A stretch of DNA of 61,978 nt from Gammaproteobacteria bacterium (lineage in GTDB: Bacteria > Pseudomonadota > Gammaproteobacteria > UBA9339). The position numbers were made by a program, and so were the translations under genes. Below the pieces are notes generated by a model that was given only the letters and a program-made list of their open reading frames with translations, did not search any database and was not told the origin of the DNA. Positions 9,489 through 18,800 of the stretch are shown here, in pieces (positions within the stretch are counted from its first letter, which is position 1; the number at the start of each line of letters is the position of its first letter). The stretch covers positions 1-61,978 of the forward strand of contig JAMCWR010000053.1 in assembly GCA_023480665.1 (NCBI GenBank), read 5' to 3'.

Positions 9489-11342
9489 TTAATCAACCAC
9501 CAACCATTCCTCTTCTAATTTGCTATTTTGTGCTTGTAGTTGTTTTTGCTCGGCGAGCAAATTTGTTAACTGCGCTTTTTTATCTGGGAGATAAATATCT
9601 TGCGTAGTTAAAATGTTTTCAATTTCTTTAAGGCGGTGATCGATTCTTTCTAATTCTTTTTCAATTTTTGCCAAGCGATTTTTTGAGATTGACGCAGATT
9701 TTTTTGCTGGTGCGCTTGTGGCGGCAATTATTTTTGCGGTATTTTCAGAAGTATTTGTTACGGCTTTTTCAACGGTTTTTTCGGCAATCCATTTTTGATA
9801 ATCTGCCAGATCTCCTTTATAAATTTGTACGTTGTTATCGCTGATCACTAAAAAGCTATCGACCGTGCTTTCTAATAAATATCGATCATGTGAAACTATG
9901 ATCATTGCGCCAGTGAAAGTTTGCAGTGCTAAAGCGAGCGCTTCGCGCATTTCTAAATCAAGATGATTTGTTGGTTCATCCAAAAGCAAAAGATTTGGTT
10001 TTTGCCAAACAACTAAAGAAAGAGCAAGGCGTGCCTTTTCTCCACCAGAAAAATTTGTAATTGGTGTGATGGCAAATTCATCGGAAAAATTAAAACGCCC
10101 AAGAAATTTTCTTAAATCAGATTCATGGGTGGTTGGGGCGATACGTCGTAGATGCTCTAAAGGTGATGCATACAAATCTAATTGCTCAAGTTGTTGCTGC
10201 GCAAAATATCCAATTTTGGTTTTGTTGTGGATTTGACGCTCGCCAGCTTGAGGGGCGATCTCACCAACCAAGAGTTTCATTAATGTAGTTTTGCCGATAC
10301 CGTTTCGGCCAAGCAAGCCAACGCGCATACCAGCTTCTATACTTAAATTTAAATTTGCAAAAATAAGCTGCGCACCATAACTAAAATCTACATTTTCTAG
10401 GGCCAATAGATTTAATGGAGCAGTGGTTGGAAAAAACTCAAAAGTAAATGGTAGTGATTGATACACCGGAGCAACGCGTTCCATTTTTTCAAGAAATTTA
10501 ATGCGACTTTGCGCCTGTTTGGCTTTGCTTGCCTTTGCGCGAAAACGATTAATAAATGTAGTCACATGCGCTATTTGTTGTTGCTGTTTTTCGTATTGTT
10601 TTTCTTGGAGTAAAAGTTGCTGCGCCTTTAAAGTTTCATAGCCAGAATAGTTGCCGCTAAAAATACTTAGCGTGGCATTTTCGATTTGCACAATTGCTGT
10701 GGCAACATTATCAAGAAAATCGCGATCGTGCGAAATAAGCAAAATAATCCCAGCATATCTTTTTAAAAAATTTTCTAGCCAAATTACAGATTCGAGGTCA
10801 AGGTGGTTTGTTGGCTCATCGAGGAGCAACACATCAGAGTTTATAAAAAGTGCGCGCGCTAAATTTAAGCGCCGGCGCAATCCACCGGATAATTCATTGA
10901 CGTGTTTTTGTTGATCTTTTGCGATCACCCCTAATCCAGCAAGTAGCGAGGCGGCTTTTGCAGATGCGGTATAACCACCCTGCTCGCCGTATTCTGCGTG
11001 AAGTCTCGCAATTTCTAAGCCATCGCGATTTTGTTTTTCGGCAATTTTTATTTTTTGCTCGATGCTACGCAATTTGCTGTCGCCGTCGATTACAAAGTCG
11101 ATGCAGCTTTGAGCGCCGATTGGCACCTCTTGTTCCATTTCAGCTATGGTTAGTTTATTCGAAATTATGATTTCGCCGCTATCTGCCGATAGCTTCCCTG
11201 TGATCAATGAAAACAGGCTGGTTTTCCCAGAACCATTTCTACCAATCACGCCGATTTTTTGTTTTTTATAAAACGTCAGATTAACGTTGGCAAATAGCAA
11301 TTTGCCGCCGCGCGCAAGGGAGATGTTTTGTAGCTTAATCAT
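9489..11342 (-). CDS. yheS: ABC-F ATPase YheS
   Basis: ABC-F proteins are soluble tandem-ATPase translation factors that act at the ribosomal E site. The 617-aa product has two nucleotide-binding domains with P-loops GRNGSGKTS (about residues 34-42) and GRNGIGKTT, signatures LSGGLRRRL and FSGGEKARL, and two LLLDEPTNHLDLE Walker B motifs. The interdomain linker has the AKASKAKQAQSRIK segment, and the C-terminus is a coiled coil. The early motif FVIDGD and overall order match E. coli YheS rather than EttA or Uup. It is transcribed toward gyrB; the 470 bp upstream hold repeats and no gene. Confidence 0.9.
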   Translation of the reverse strand: MIKLQNISLARGGKLLFANVNLTFYKKQKIGVIGRNGSGKTSLFSLITGKLSADSGEIIISNKLTIAEMEQEVPIGAQSCIDFVIDGDSKLRSIEQKIKIAEKQNRDGLEIARLHAEYGEQGGYTASAKAASLLAGLGVIAKDQQKHVNELSGGLRRRLNLARALFINSDVLLLDEPTNHLDLESVIWLENFLKRYAGIILLISHDRDFLDNVATAIVQIENATLSIFSGNYSGYETLKAQQLLLQEKQYEKQQQQIAHVTTFINRFRAKASKAKQAQSRIKFLEKMERVAPVYQSLPFTFEFFPTTAPLNLLALENVDFSYGAQLIFANLNLSIEAGMRVGLLGRNGIGKTTLMKLLVGEIAPQAGERQIHNKTKIGYFAQQQLEQLDLYASPLEHLRRIAPTTHESDLRKFLGRFNFSDEFAITPITNFSGGEKARLALSLVVWQKPNLLLLDEPTNHLDLEMREALALALQTFTGAMIIVSHDRYLLESTVDSFLVISDNNVQIYKGDLADYQKWIAEKTVEKAVTNTSENTAKIIAATSAPAKKSASISKNRLAKIEKELERIDHRLKEIENILTTQDIYLPDKKAQLTNLLAEQKQLQAQNSKLEEEWLVVD

Positions 11343-11359
11343 GGTAAAATAAAATTTCG

Positions 11360-11455
11360 TTATTAATCAAAGTGATACCTCAAAAAACATGTAAAAAAAT
11401 TTACGTTTAAAATCAAAGAGTTATAAAACATGCATGTTTTTTTGTTATTAATCAA
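11360..11455 (+). repeat. IHF-like intergenic repeats, three tandem units
   Basis: Three units with cores at 11360-11370, 11406-11416 and 11445-11455 lie upstream of yheS. The second (AATCAAAGAGTTA) and third (AATCAATATATTA) match WATCAANNNNTTR exactly; the first has one mismatch. The A-tract TGTAAAAAAATTT precedes the second core by about ten bases, as in strong IHF sites. Confidence 0.6.
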
Positions 11456-11496
11456 TATATTATAGAATTCACAAAAAAATTCCAAAATCTGTCGGT

Positions 11497-11702
11497 TAAC
11501 AAACCCCGCACGCAAAATTTTGCCGGTATGCGCAGCGGAGCGTCTTTTGCGAGCAAGACCTAATACTTTGTCAATTTCAATATGTCTAGTTTAGCACAAG
11601 CACGCTTAAAGGATTTGCTGGTGTATGTAGCGAAAATAAAGCGCAGCCCGAGGGACGAGGGCGAGCCATTTCGCGAAATACACCAGCAAAGCCTCAGCGT
11701 GC
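11497..11702. repeat. Dispersed hairpin element, copy 1
   Basis: The segment begins TAACAAACCCCGCACGCAA and includes a long imperfect palindrome: 11614-11626 pairs perfectly with 11678-11690, with further pairing of CACGCT (11601-11606) with AGCGTG (11696-11701). Related sequence occurs at 33611-33735, where the palindromic half is inverted relative to the first half. It is more GC-rich than its surroundings and has no open frame. The remainder, 11703-11811, shows nothing recognisable. Confidence 0.6.
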
Positions 11703-11811
11703 GTTGTTAAGAGACAAAATTAACTTGATGCTGTACTAGGCTGATAAAACAATTCACTATTTCGTAGCTCTGTTGTGAAAAAATTATTTTAACCTTATAG
11801 ATGAATTATGC

Positions 11812-12891
11812 TCAACACGCGGCAATATTACCATGTTCCACGTGGAACATTTTTGTATTCTTTGTCGCGAACACTTTTACAATATCATTCTTATCTAAAC
11901 TGGTAATAAAAACTTGAGTGTTTAGATTAATCAATAACTCTGCGAGTTCAACCCTTCTATCACAATCAAGCTCCGCACCAAAATCATCCACTAAATAGCA
12001 ACATTTTTTGCCGCTAAAATTATATAGCAACGTTCCCAGTGCAAATCTTAAAACATAAAGTAACAATTTTAATTGCCCGCGCGACAAAACGTCTTGTGCA
12101 GGTAGGTTTTTTACTTTGAATTTTAAATCCGCGCGATGCGGCCCAAATTCCGTGTAACCAAGATATAGTTCATGTTGAAAATTTTCTTCTAAAATCGTTT
12201 GCAGATTTTTTGAAACATCCCAGCCTGGTTCATAAGTAATGGAAATTTCAAAATCCTTAAATAGCGAACGCAGATAATCATCTATTATAGGTATAAATAA
12301 ATTAAAAACCTTTTCGCGCAACTCATGAATAGCTGCGCTTGCCGTCGCTAATTCAAAATTCCATGTTTCGAGTTGATTTGACTTGATTCTATTTTTTATC
12401 AAAACGTTTCGTTGTTCAATAATTCTTTCAGCGCTTTTCCAAATTCCAGAAAAAGAATGTTCCACGTGAAACACTCCCCAGTCCAAGAATTGTCTACGAG
12501 CTTTTGGTCCATGTTCAAAAAAATGATAACAATTTTGATTAAGTAATTGAAGTGGTAAGAGTTTTGCCAACTCTGCGCTAGAATAAACATTGTTATTGGC
12601 AATGCGAATTTTTCCCTCAGTTTCAATAGAACGTTCAATTCCAATTGGAATTAATGCGGATTGTTGTTGAATTGATCCAAAAATAGAAAATTCAGTTGCG
12701 GTATGCGCGATAATTCTGCGATGCAAATGGCTACGAAAGGATTTACCCATTCCTAGATAATAAATAGCCTCAAGAATACTGGTTTTGCCAGAGCCATTGC
12801 TACCATAAAATAAGTTATATTCTGGATGAAGATCCAAAGAGATGTTTTTTAGATTGCGAAAGTTTGTCGCTTGAAACGATTGTAATGACAC
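11812..12891 (-). CDS. recF: DNA replication and repair protein RecF
   Basis: RecF is an SMC-like ATPase that loads RecA (with RecO and RecR) at gaps and stalled forks. The 359-aa product has the P-loop YGSNGSGKTSI (from residue 29), a typical ILEAIYYLGMGKSFR continuation, the signature LSRGQLKLLLYVLRF and Walker B YLVDDFGAELD. It starts 16 bp after dnaN and is clearly co-transcribed with it. Two parS-like palindromes lie inside the gene and are translated as VFHVEH and MFHVEH; the second sits in a short C-terminal extension that ends GNIAAC. Confidence 0.95.
   Translation of the reverse strand: MSLQSFQATNFRNLKNISLDLHPEYNLFYGSNGSGKTSILEAIYYLGMGKSFRSHLHRRIIAHTATEFSIFGSIQQQSALIPIGIERSIETEGKIRIANNNVYSSAELAKLLPLQLLNQNCYHFFEHGPKARRQFLDWGVFHVEHSFSGIWKSAERIIEQRNVLIKNRIKSNQLETWNFELATASAAIHELREKVFNLFIPIIDDYLRSLFKDFEISITYEPGWDVSKNLQTILEENFQHELYLGYTEFGPHRADLKFKVKNLPAQDVLSRGQLKLLLYVLRFALGTLLYNFSGKKCCYLVDDFGAELDCDRRVELAELLINLNTQVFITSLDKNDIVKVFATKNTKMFHVEHGNIAAC
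11834..11849. promoter_or_regulatory. parS-like site in the 3' end of recF
   Basis: TGTTCCACGTGGAACA is a perfect 16-bp palindrome. Chromosomal parS sites bound by ParB have the consensus TGTTTCACGTGAAACA, and this GG/CC variant is a known natural form. Its position beside dnaA-dnaN fits the origin-proximal location of parS. Confidence 0.8.
12458..12473. promoter_or_regulatory. Second parS-like site inside recF
   Basis: TGTTCCACGTGAAACA differs from the parS consensus TGTTTCACGTGAAACA at one base. It lies 624 bp from the first site and is translated within recF as part of FHVEH. Confidence 0.75.
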
Positions 12892-12907
12892 AATGTGTAC
12901 TCAAAGT

Positions 12908-14017
12908 TCACTGCCGAATTGGCATTATCACATGAACGCAATTACTTGAGCCGTTAACTTCTTCAATAATGGCCCCGCTTTCTCCATCTTTTAATGAGAT
13001 ACTGATTTTATCCGTGTTAACTGCATTAATAATATCAAGAAGATAGGTAATATTGAAAATTGTTTCAATGTTATCGCCATGATAATCAACAGAAATTTCT
13101 TCAGACGCTTCTTCTTGCTCAGGATTATTTGATGCAAGCTGTAAAATCCCATCACGTAGTTGAAATTTTGTGCTGCGAAAAATTTCATTTGATAAAATTC
13201 CAACACGAATCAATGATTGTTTTAATTCATTGCGATTAAGTTCAATCCTTTTATCGCCGCGTTTTGGTAAAATTTTGTTATAGTTTGGAAATTTGCCATT
13301 AATTAGTTTTGAAATTAAAACAAAGTCGCCGCCCTGTACTCGAATAAAATTACTATTTAATGATATTGCAACTTCTTCTTCAGAATCGGTAAGCAATCTT
13401 TGCAGTTCAAAAATGCCTTTTCGTGGCACAATGACTTGCGCAAACGAATTATCAACTATTGCAGTTTCGATACTGTTTAATGCTAGGCGATGGCCATCGG
13501 TTGCGAGTACTTGAATAACTCCATCTTTTACCTCAATCAGTAATCCATTTAAATATTGCCTGACATCTTGTTGCGGAATTGCGAAGGCAGTTTTTTCAAT
13601 TAAATTGCGCAAAGCTTTTTGCGTAATATTAAAAGTCATGACAGTATCTTGTTCGGGAGTGCGCGGAAAATTTCGAGCGGGCAATGTTGCCAAGCTAAAA
13701 CGACTACGCCCTGAAACAATGGTAACTTTATTATTAGACTCTGATAAATTCAAAATACTATTTTCAGGTAGCGCGCGACAAATGTCTATTAATTTACGCC
13801 CAGGAATAGTAATTTCAGCATTCGGCGCTGATTCTTCAAGATCTGTAATCCCAAGTAATTCAACCTCGATGTCAGTTCCTGTGATAAATAATTTGTTGGA
13901 CTGGATTGAAAATAGAAGATGAGAAAGTATTGGCATGGTTTGTCTGCGTTCAGAAACAACGCCAGATACCATCTGCAATGGTTTTAACAAGGTTTCGCGT
14001 TTAATAGTAAGTTTCAT
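12908..14017 (-). CDS. dnaN: DNA polymerase III beta sliding clamp
   Basis: DnaN forms the ring-shaped dimer that tethers DNA polymerase III to DNA. The 369-aa product has the family's three-domain length and typical segments: LLKPLQMVSGVVSERRQTMPILSHLL at the N-terminus (residues 10-35 region), TIPGRKLIDICRALP, VLATDGHRLA, VIVPRKGIFEL and the C-terminal VIMPIRQ. It lies 60 bp downstream of dnaA and 16 bp upstream of recF on the same strand. An IHF-like repeat occupies the dnaA-dnaN gap. Confidence 0.97.
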   Translation of the reverse strand: MKLTIKRETLLKPLQMVSGVVSERRQTMPILSHLLFSIQSNKLFITGTDIEVELLGITDLEESAPNAEITIPGRKLIDICRALPENSILNLSESNNKVTIVSGRSRFSLATLPARNFPRTPEQDTVMTFNITQKALRNLIEKTAFAIPQQDVRQYLNGLLIEVKDGVIQVLATDGHRLALNSIETAIVDNSFAQVIVPRKGIFELQRLLTDSEEEVAISLNSNFIRVQGGDFVLISKLINGKFPNYNKILPKRGDKRIELNRNELKQSLIRVGILSNEIFRSTKFQLRDGILQLASNNPEQEEASEEISVDYHGDNIETIFNITYLLDIINAVNTDKISISLKDGESGAIIEEVNGSSNCVHVIMPIRQ

Positions 14018-14032
14018 AAATTTCTCGAAAAC

Positions 14033-14083
14033 AAAAACATGTAAAAAAATTTCCTTTTAAATTCAAAGAATTACAAATTATGC
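14033..14083 (+). repeat. Single IHF-like intergenic repeat unit between dnaA and dnaN
   Basis: One unit with ACATGTAAAAAAATTT followed by ATTCAAAGAATTA, one mismatch from WATCAANNNNTTR. It fills the dnaA-dnaN gap and just overlaps the 3' end of dnaA. Confidence 0.5.
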
Positions 14084-15442
14084 AGTTAAAATTCGCAATA
14101 AATTCCGATAATCTTCAGCAATATTTATTTCAGTTGTCTTAAGTTCGTTAATTTTACGACAAGCATGCAAAACTGTTGTGTGATCTCGGCCGCCGAAAGC
14201 TTCCGCTATTTCTGGCAAACTATGATTAGTCAGCTCTTTTGCTAAAGACATTGCAATTTGCCTTGGGCGCGCAATTGAACGGTCACGCCTGGTTGATAAT
14301 AAATCTGTAACTTTAATTTTATAATATTCGGCAACTATTTTTTGGATGTTATCGATCGAAACTAATTTTGCCTGAAGTGCCAATAAATCTTTTAGCGCTT
14401 CTCGCGCAAAATCTAAAGTTATTGGTTTTCCTGTAAAATGTGAATTTGCAATTACTCTTTTTAAAGCACCTTCAAGTTCGCGCACGTTTGATTGAATATG
14501 TTTTGCGATAAAAAATGCCACATCGTTTGGCAGTGAAATTCTAGCTGTTTCAGCTTTGCTCATTAAAATTGCAACGCGAGTTTCAAGCTCTGGTGGCTCG
14601 ATGGCAACAGTTAAACCCCAACCGAATCTAGATTTCAGGCGCTCTTCGACGCCGGTAATTTCTTTTGGATAGCGATCAGAAGTTAATACAATTTGTTGCT
14701 CTCCATCCAAAAGTGCATTAAAAGTGTGGAAAAATTCTTCTTGCGAGCGATCTTTTCCAGCAAAAAATTGAATGTCATCAATTAATAATGCATCGAGTGA
14801 GCGATAGAATTTTTTAAATTCATTAATCATGTTGCGTTGCAAGGCTTTAATCATATCTGCTACAAAACGTTCTGAATGTAAATATAACACATTTGCGCCA
14901 GGATTTTTTTGGATAATTAAATTGCCAACTGCATGCATCAAATGTGTTTTGCCTAAGCCAACACCGCCATAAATAAAAAGTGGATTGTAAGCTTTGCCGC
15001 TACTTGTAGCGACTTGCACTGCTGCTGCTTTTGCTAGTTGATTAGATTTTCCTTCAACGAAATTACCAAAAGAAAATAGTGGATTTATGCAATTTTGTTT
15101 GAGCTTGAGTTTAAAAGCTTCGGGATTTTCAGTTTCAATCGATTTAGATTGAGTTTTGTTGTGGCTGCTGCCGCCGCTATTGTGGCTATGATGGCTGCGC
15201 GATTTACTGCCAACAGATAATTTTATCTGAATATTATTTTCAGATATTGTATGTAGAGATTCGGCGATATGTTTTAAGAAATTTTTTTCGACGTGATCAA
15301 GCACAAACTGATTTGGTGCAAATAAATGCAGACAATCTTCGCTAACTTCAGCTTGCAGCGGTCTTAGCCAAGTATTGAATTGTTTGGCAGAAAGTTCATC
15401 TTCAAGTTTTTCAAGACATTCATTCCAAATCGTTAAGCTCAC
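14078..15442 (-). CDS. dnaA: Chromosomal replication initiator DnaA
   Basis: DnaA binds 9-mer boxes at oriC and opens the duplex. The 454-aa protein starts [17 protein letters not shown], very close to gammaproteobacterial DnaA. Domain II is a short His/Ser/Gly-rich linker. Domain III has Walker [11 protein letters not shown], Walker B LLIDDIQF and the [10 protein letters not shown] arginine-finger region. Domain IV has the helix-turn-helix with [19 protein letters not shown] and the DNA-contact signature [13 protein letters not shown] consensus DnaA box lies 60 bp upstream, suggesting autoregulation. Confidence 0.98.
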   Translation of the reverse strand: MSLTIWNECLEKLEDELSAKQFNTWLRPLQAEVSEDCLHLFAPNQFVLDHVEKNFLKHIAESLHTISENNIQIKLSVGSKSRSHHSHNSGGSSHNKTQSKSIETENPEAFKLKLKQNCINPLFSFGNFVEGKSNQLAKAAAVQVATSSGKAYNPLFIYGGVGLGKTHLMHAVGNLIIQKNPGANVLYLHSERFVADMIKALQRNMINEFKKFYRSLDALLIDDIQFFAGKDRSQEEFFHTFNALLDGEQQIVLTSDRYPKEITGVEERLKSRFGWGLTVAIEPPELETRVAILMSKAETARISLPNDVAFFIAKHIQSNVRELEGALKRVIANSHFTGKPITLDFAREALKDLLALQAKLVSIDNIQKIVAEYYKIKVTDLLSTRRDRSIARPRQIAMSLAKELTNHSLPEIAEAFGGRDHTTVLHACRKINELKTTEINIAEDYRNLLRILTA

Positions 15443-15501
15443 AGTGATACTCTCTATCCTATTATTAATCTTTTTTTCTCATTCTATCTTTTTCTCAAAA
15501 C

Positions 15502-15510
15502 TTATCCACA
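15502..15510 (+). promoter_or_regulatory. Consensus DnaA box upstream of dnaA
   Basis: TTATCCACA is an exact DnaA box. It overlaps the stop codon of gmhB (read TGTGGATAA on the coding strand) and stands 60 bp before the dnaA start, the usual place for autorepression. I see no cluster of boxes around it, so it is not enough to call an origin. Confidence 0.65.
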
Positions 15511-16053
15511 AGTAATTTTTTGATCAATAATAGCGTCTGCGGCTGCAGCGAGGTCGTTAAAAACTGGGGTATCTCCAATATCTTGATTTTTGAATGTAAG
15601 CTCTCCTTTGCCGGTTTTTACCAGAATTGCACAAGCACCGCAGGATTTTGCCGCAAGCAAGTCGCGCAGAGAATCACCAATTACCAACATATCTTTTGGT
15701 AGGATATTAAATTTTTTAGATATTTCAAACAAAAGCCCAGGTTTTGGCTTTCGGCATTCGCAATTGTCGTTTGGCCCATGCGGGCAGATAAAAATGCCGT
15801 AGATTTCTCCGCCTTGAGATTTAATCGCTTTTTGCATTTTCTCATGTATGTTTTCAAGATCTTTTGCGGTGAGTAGCCCACGCGCAATCCCGGATTGATT
15901 AGTTGCGATTACAATTTTGTATCCGGCATGCGTGAGTTTTGCAATAGCTTCGATGCTGCCTGGAATTGGAACCCATTCATCTGGCGATTTAATAAATGCA
16001 TCCGAATCTTTGTTAATTACACCATCTCGGTCGAGGACGATTAGTTTTATCAT
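15502..16053 (-). CDS. gmhB: D-glycero-beta-D-manno-heptose-1,7-bisphosphate 7-phosphatase
   Basis: GmhB is a HAD-type phosphatase that removes the C7 phosphate in ADP-heptose synthesis for lipopolysaccharide core. The 183-aa product shows motif I LDRDGVIN (D8, D10), motif II TNQSG (T51), the zinc loop C90-x-H92...C98-x-C100 followed by RKPKPG, and motif IV GDSLRD (D127, D131). The frame extends 21 codons upstream to 16116, but that extension is translated intergenic repeat; the family begins at M-x-L-I-V-L-D, so ATG 16053 is taken. Its presence implies an outer membrane with heptose-containing LPS. Confidence 0.9.
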   Translation of the reverse strand: MIKLIVLDRDGVINKDSDAFIKSPDEWVPIPGSIEAIAKLTHAGYKIVIATNQSGIARGLLTAKDLENIHEKMQKAIKSQGGEIYGIFICPHGPNDNCECRKPKPGLLFEISKKFNILPKDMLVIGDSLRDLLAAKSCGACAILVKTGKGELTFKNQDIGDTPVFNDLAAAADAIIDQKITCG

Positions 16054-16064
16054 ATTATAAATTT

Positions 16065-16175
16065 TTCGTTTAAAATCAAAGAGAAAACATGTAAAATAAA
16101 TTACGTTAAAAATCAATTAGTTACAAAAATTGCAGCTTTTTTTATTTACTTTTATGTTATTAATCAAATAAATAT
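16065..16175 (+). repeat. IHF-like intergenic repeats, three units
   Basis: Cores at about 16068-16080, 16105-16117 and 16157-16169 lie between gmhB and the peptidase gene. The central one, AATCAATTAGTTA, matches WATCAANNNNTTR exactly; the others have one or two mismatches. The ACATGTAAAATAAATT A-rich segment precedes the central core. Confidence 0.55.
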
Positions 16176-16178
16176 AAT

Positions 16179-17588
16179 TTATTTGTGCGTTGCATGTTGC
16201 GCTAAAATTTCGGCAATGCAACAGGTCACTTTTTTCGCTGCTGGTAAATACAAAGATTCATTTGGGCCGTGCTCATTTGAATCTGGCCCGGCGGCCCCAG
16301 TTAAAAGTAGCTGCGCTTTTGGGAATTTACTTTGCAGTAATGGAATGACGCCGATACTGCCACCGCAACCGATAGTAAGCGGCGGCCTCCCAAAATATTT
16401 TTCTGAAGCGTGTTGAATAGCTTTTTTTAACCAAGCATCTAAACGCCTTTCGCTCCATCCGGTCATTATTGCGCTAAGCGTAAATTTAACTTTTGCAGCA
16501 TGCGGCGGGTTTTTTTCTAAAACTTGTTTTAATTCTTTTGCAACTTTTTTTGGGTCCGTGCCTGGGGGCAATCTTAGCGAAAGTTGCAATGTAGTATGTG
16601 GCCGTAAAGCAGAAGCAGCATCTTTAATTGCTGGTAAACCTTCTGCGCCAATAACACTTAAAGTTGGGCGCCAAGTTCGATTTAATAATAATTCTTTAGG
16701 GTCATTGGTGTGAAACTCGACATTTTTGATTAATGGGAATTCTGCAAAAATCTTTTTTCCAAATATTTTAGCAATGTGTTGCACATTTTTATGTATGGTT
16801 TTTGGGATTTTTGTGTGTGCAGATTTTATCAATACTTTGCCGGTGTTGTGATCTTCGATGCGGTCAAGCAATTGCCGCGCAATTCTAAAGCTAGAAGGCA
16901 CAACGCCGCTTGCAACCCCAGAATGTATAGATTTTTTTAAAACGTTGATTGAAAGTGTACCATCGACAATTCCGCGCAAAGAATCGGTGCACCATAATCG
17001 ATGATAATCGGCCGCGCCTACATCAAGGCAGATTATTAAGTTTGGCCGAGGAAAATGTTTTTTTAAGCGATCGAGATAATAACCTAAATCTGCGCTATCT
17101 GATTCTTCACAAGATTCAATTAAAACTACGATGTGGCCGTGCGGAATTTGTTCTTTTTGTAAGAATTTTATCGCGGTAATCAATGAAAAAAACCCATAAC
17201 CATCATCAGCACTGCCACGGCCATAAAGATGATTGTGCCTAATAACTGGTTTCCAAGGGCCAAGATGTTTATCCCAGCCGTTACTTTCTGGCATCTTGTC
17301 GAGGTGACCGTAAAAAAGCGCGGTGTTTTTAGTGTTTCCTGCTATTTCAACATAAAGAAGTGGCGTGCGATTTTTTGCATGGACTACTTCAGCTTTAAGT
17401 CCGGCAATGTTTTGTGAATCTGCCCAGGTTGCCATAAAATGCGCGGCAGCATCAAGCGCACCATGTTTTTCCCAGTCAGCATCATATGCTGGAGATTTTG
17501 CCGGGATGCGAATAAATTCTGATAAACCAGGAATTACAGAATTCCCCCAAAATTGATTTACAAATTTAATTAGTTTTGTTGTGTGCAT
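16179..17588 (-). CDS. M20-family metallopeptidase (dipeptidase-like)
   Basis: A 469-aa cytosolic zinc peptidase of the M20 (ArgE/DapE/carnosinase) family. Metal-ligand motifs are visible in order: FYGHLDKMPE (His, Asp), GRGSADDGYG (bridging Asp), ESCEESDS (catalytic Glu pair), CLDVGAADY (Asp) and near the C-terminus SNEHGPNESL (His). The length and the GHLDKMP motif resemble the carnosinase/CNDP-like branch that cleaves dipeptides; the exact substrate cannot be read from sequence. Its start overlaps the end of mobA by 19 bp, so the two are co-transcribed. Confidence 0.85.
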   Translation of the reverse strand: MHTTKLIKFVNQFWGNSVIPGLSEFIRIPAKSPAYDADWEKHGALDAAAHFMATWADSQNIAGLKAEVVHAKNRTPLLYVEIAGNTKNTALFYGHLDKMPESNGWDKHLGPWKPVIRHNHLYGRGSADDGYGFFSLITAIKFLQKEQIPHGHIVVLIESCEESDSADLGYYLDRLKKHFPRPNLIICLDVGAADYHRLWCTDSLRGIVDGTLSINVLKKSIHSGVASGVVPSSFRIARQLLDRIEDHNTGKVLIKSAHTKIPKTIHKNVQHIAKIFGKKIFAEFPLIKNVEFHTNDPKELLLNRTWRPTLSVIGAEGLPAIKDAASALRPHTTLQLSLRLPPGTDPKKVAKELKQVLEKNPPHAAKVKFTLSAIMTGWSERRLDAWLKKAIQHASEKYFGRPPLTIGCGGSIGVIPLLQSKFPKAQLLLTGAAGPDSNEHGPNESLYLPAAKKVTCCIAEILAQHATHK

Positions 17589-18172
17589 ATATAATCATTT
17601 TTTGTATTAATGTTAAAAAAAGTGTTTTCGTTATCAAATAAAATTGGCTCTGCAGCTTGAGTTTCCCATATATCCAAAATGCGTTTCATCCCTTGTTTTA
17701 CAGCATATGTAATTAAAGGTAAAGCTTTTAGCGAAATTATCGCACATAACGGATGATTTCGCGAAGCAGTTTTTGCATAATAAATTAGTTTATCTGCGTC
17801 AGATTGAAATACCCTATTTTTCAAGCGCAAAATTTCATTATGTGAAATGTATGGTAAATCGGCGGGTAATATTAATAACCAATTAATTTTATCTTGCAAA
17901 AAGTTTAGTGCACCTAAAACCCCAGCAATTGGCCCGATATTTTGTAATTTATCCCTAACTATTTCTAAATTGTAGCGAAGATATGGCGCTTCAGTATTTG
18001 CCGAAATGATTGTTGTTGTAATATTGGCAAGCTTAAGTTCTGTTAGTAAATGTTCGATCAATGTAACTTTTGGCCGAATTTCAATGTTGCCTTTTATTAT
18101 ACCTCCGAGGCGGCTTGCTTTGCCGCCAGCTAAAATTGCTGCGGCAATTAATGGTTTTTCTTGTATGTGCAT
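17570..18172 (-). CDS. mobA: Molybdenum cofactor guanylyltransferase (MobA-like)
   Basis: MobA transfers GMP from GTP to molybdopterin to make the MGD cofactor used by formate dehydrogenases. The 200-aa product has the nucleotide-binding LAGGKASRLGG (residues 15-25), IGPIAGVLGAL, the metal-binding LPADLPYI and the C-terminal FFNINTKNDY typical of MobA. The usual GxDK after the glycine loop is replaced by GIIKGN, a small departure. It overlaps the downstream peptidase gene. The window's formate dehydrogenase, 22 kb away, would need its product. Confidence 0.8.
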   Translation of the reverse strand: MHIQEKPLIAAAILAGGKASRLGGIIKGNIEIRPKVTLIEHLLTELKLANITTTIISANTEAPYLRYNLEIVRDKLQNIGPIAGVLGALNFLQDKINWLLILPADLPYISHNEILRLKNRVFQSDADKLIYYAKTASRNHPLCAIISLKALPLITYAVKQGMKRILDIWETQAAEPILFDNENTFFNINTKNDYICTQQN

Positions 18173-18301
18173 ATATGGGTTGATATATTAAATTTAAATT
18201 GCATTATTGCATGGCAGATGCAGTTAGTGAAGGGTTTGCTCGCGCATAAAGACGCGACGATAGAGTAAGTCCGAACAAAAAGCATTTGGATTTATCGTAG
18301 A

Positions 18302-18724
18302 CTAATGTGATTTTTTGAGGAGAAGCGCTTCAACTTCAGCGATAGGTAGTTTTGTAATTCTAGCAACATCTTTAACACTCATGCAATTGAGTAATTCTTT
18401 GGCAATAGTTTTCGAGGCCTCCATTTGACCTTCAAACTTACCTTCTTGTTTTTCTTTCAGCATACCCTCAATAATGCCTTCTTTAATACCTTCCTTTTTT
18501 CCTTCTTGTCGTAAATAATCGCCCATTGTCATAATCTTTGCCTCATCTACTTGGGTTAAACCTGTTGTAACTACGTGAATAAATTCTTTTTGATCAAACG
18601 GTTCTGCCGCTTGAAATAAATAACTTATGATAGAGTAAATATACTCTAAGTCGCCTTGTTTCTCAATACAGGAGAGGTCTTGGATAAGATCTCGAAGGAA
18701 GGGAAGTACATCTTTTTCTGTTGG
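18302..18724 (-). pseudogene. Rpn-family nuclease/transposase, C-terminal fragment
   Basis: The open frame of 141 codons begins just after an in-frame TAA at 18725-18727 and lacks the PD-(D/E)XK nuclease domain. The remaining region (VLPFLRDLIQDL..., AAEPFDQKEFIHVV, then MTMGDYLRQEGKKEGIKEG repeats) is the C-terminal tail of Rpn-type recombination-promoting nucleases (PDDEXK transposase family). The 76-codon frame from 18532 is only an internal part. A second truncated copy lies at 54871-55258 and is nearly identical in its shared part. Confidence 0.75.
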
Positions 18725-18800
18725 TTAAAAAATTGCGCCTGAATAAAAAACTCAGGCGCAATATTAGATTTAAATTAATGCTAAAATTTTGTGCAAAATT

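Noticed and set aside
11343..11811. oriC in the recF-yheS gap
   Set aside because: No DnaA-box cluster is found; the gap holds IHF-like repeats and a hairpin element instead.
12399..12644. 81-codon minus-strand frame inside recF
   Set aside because: An out-of-frame shadow of recF on the same strand; recF motifs continue through it.
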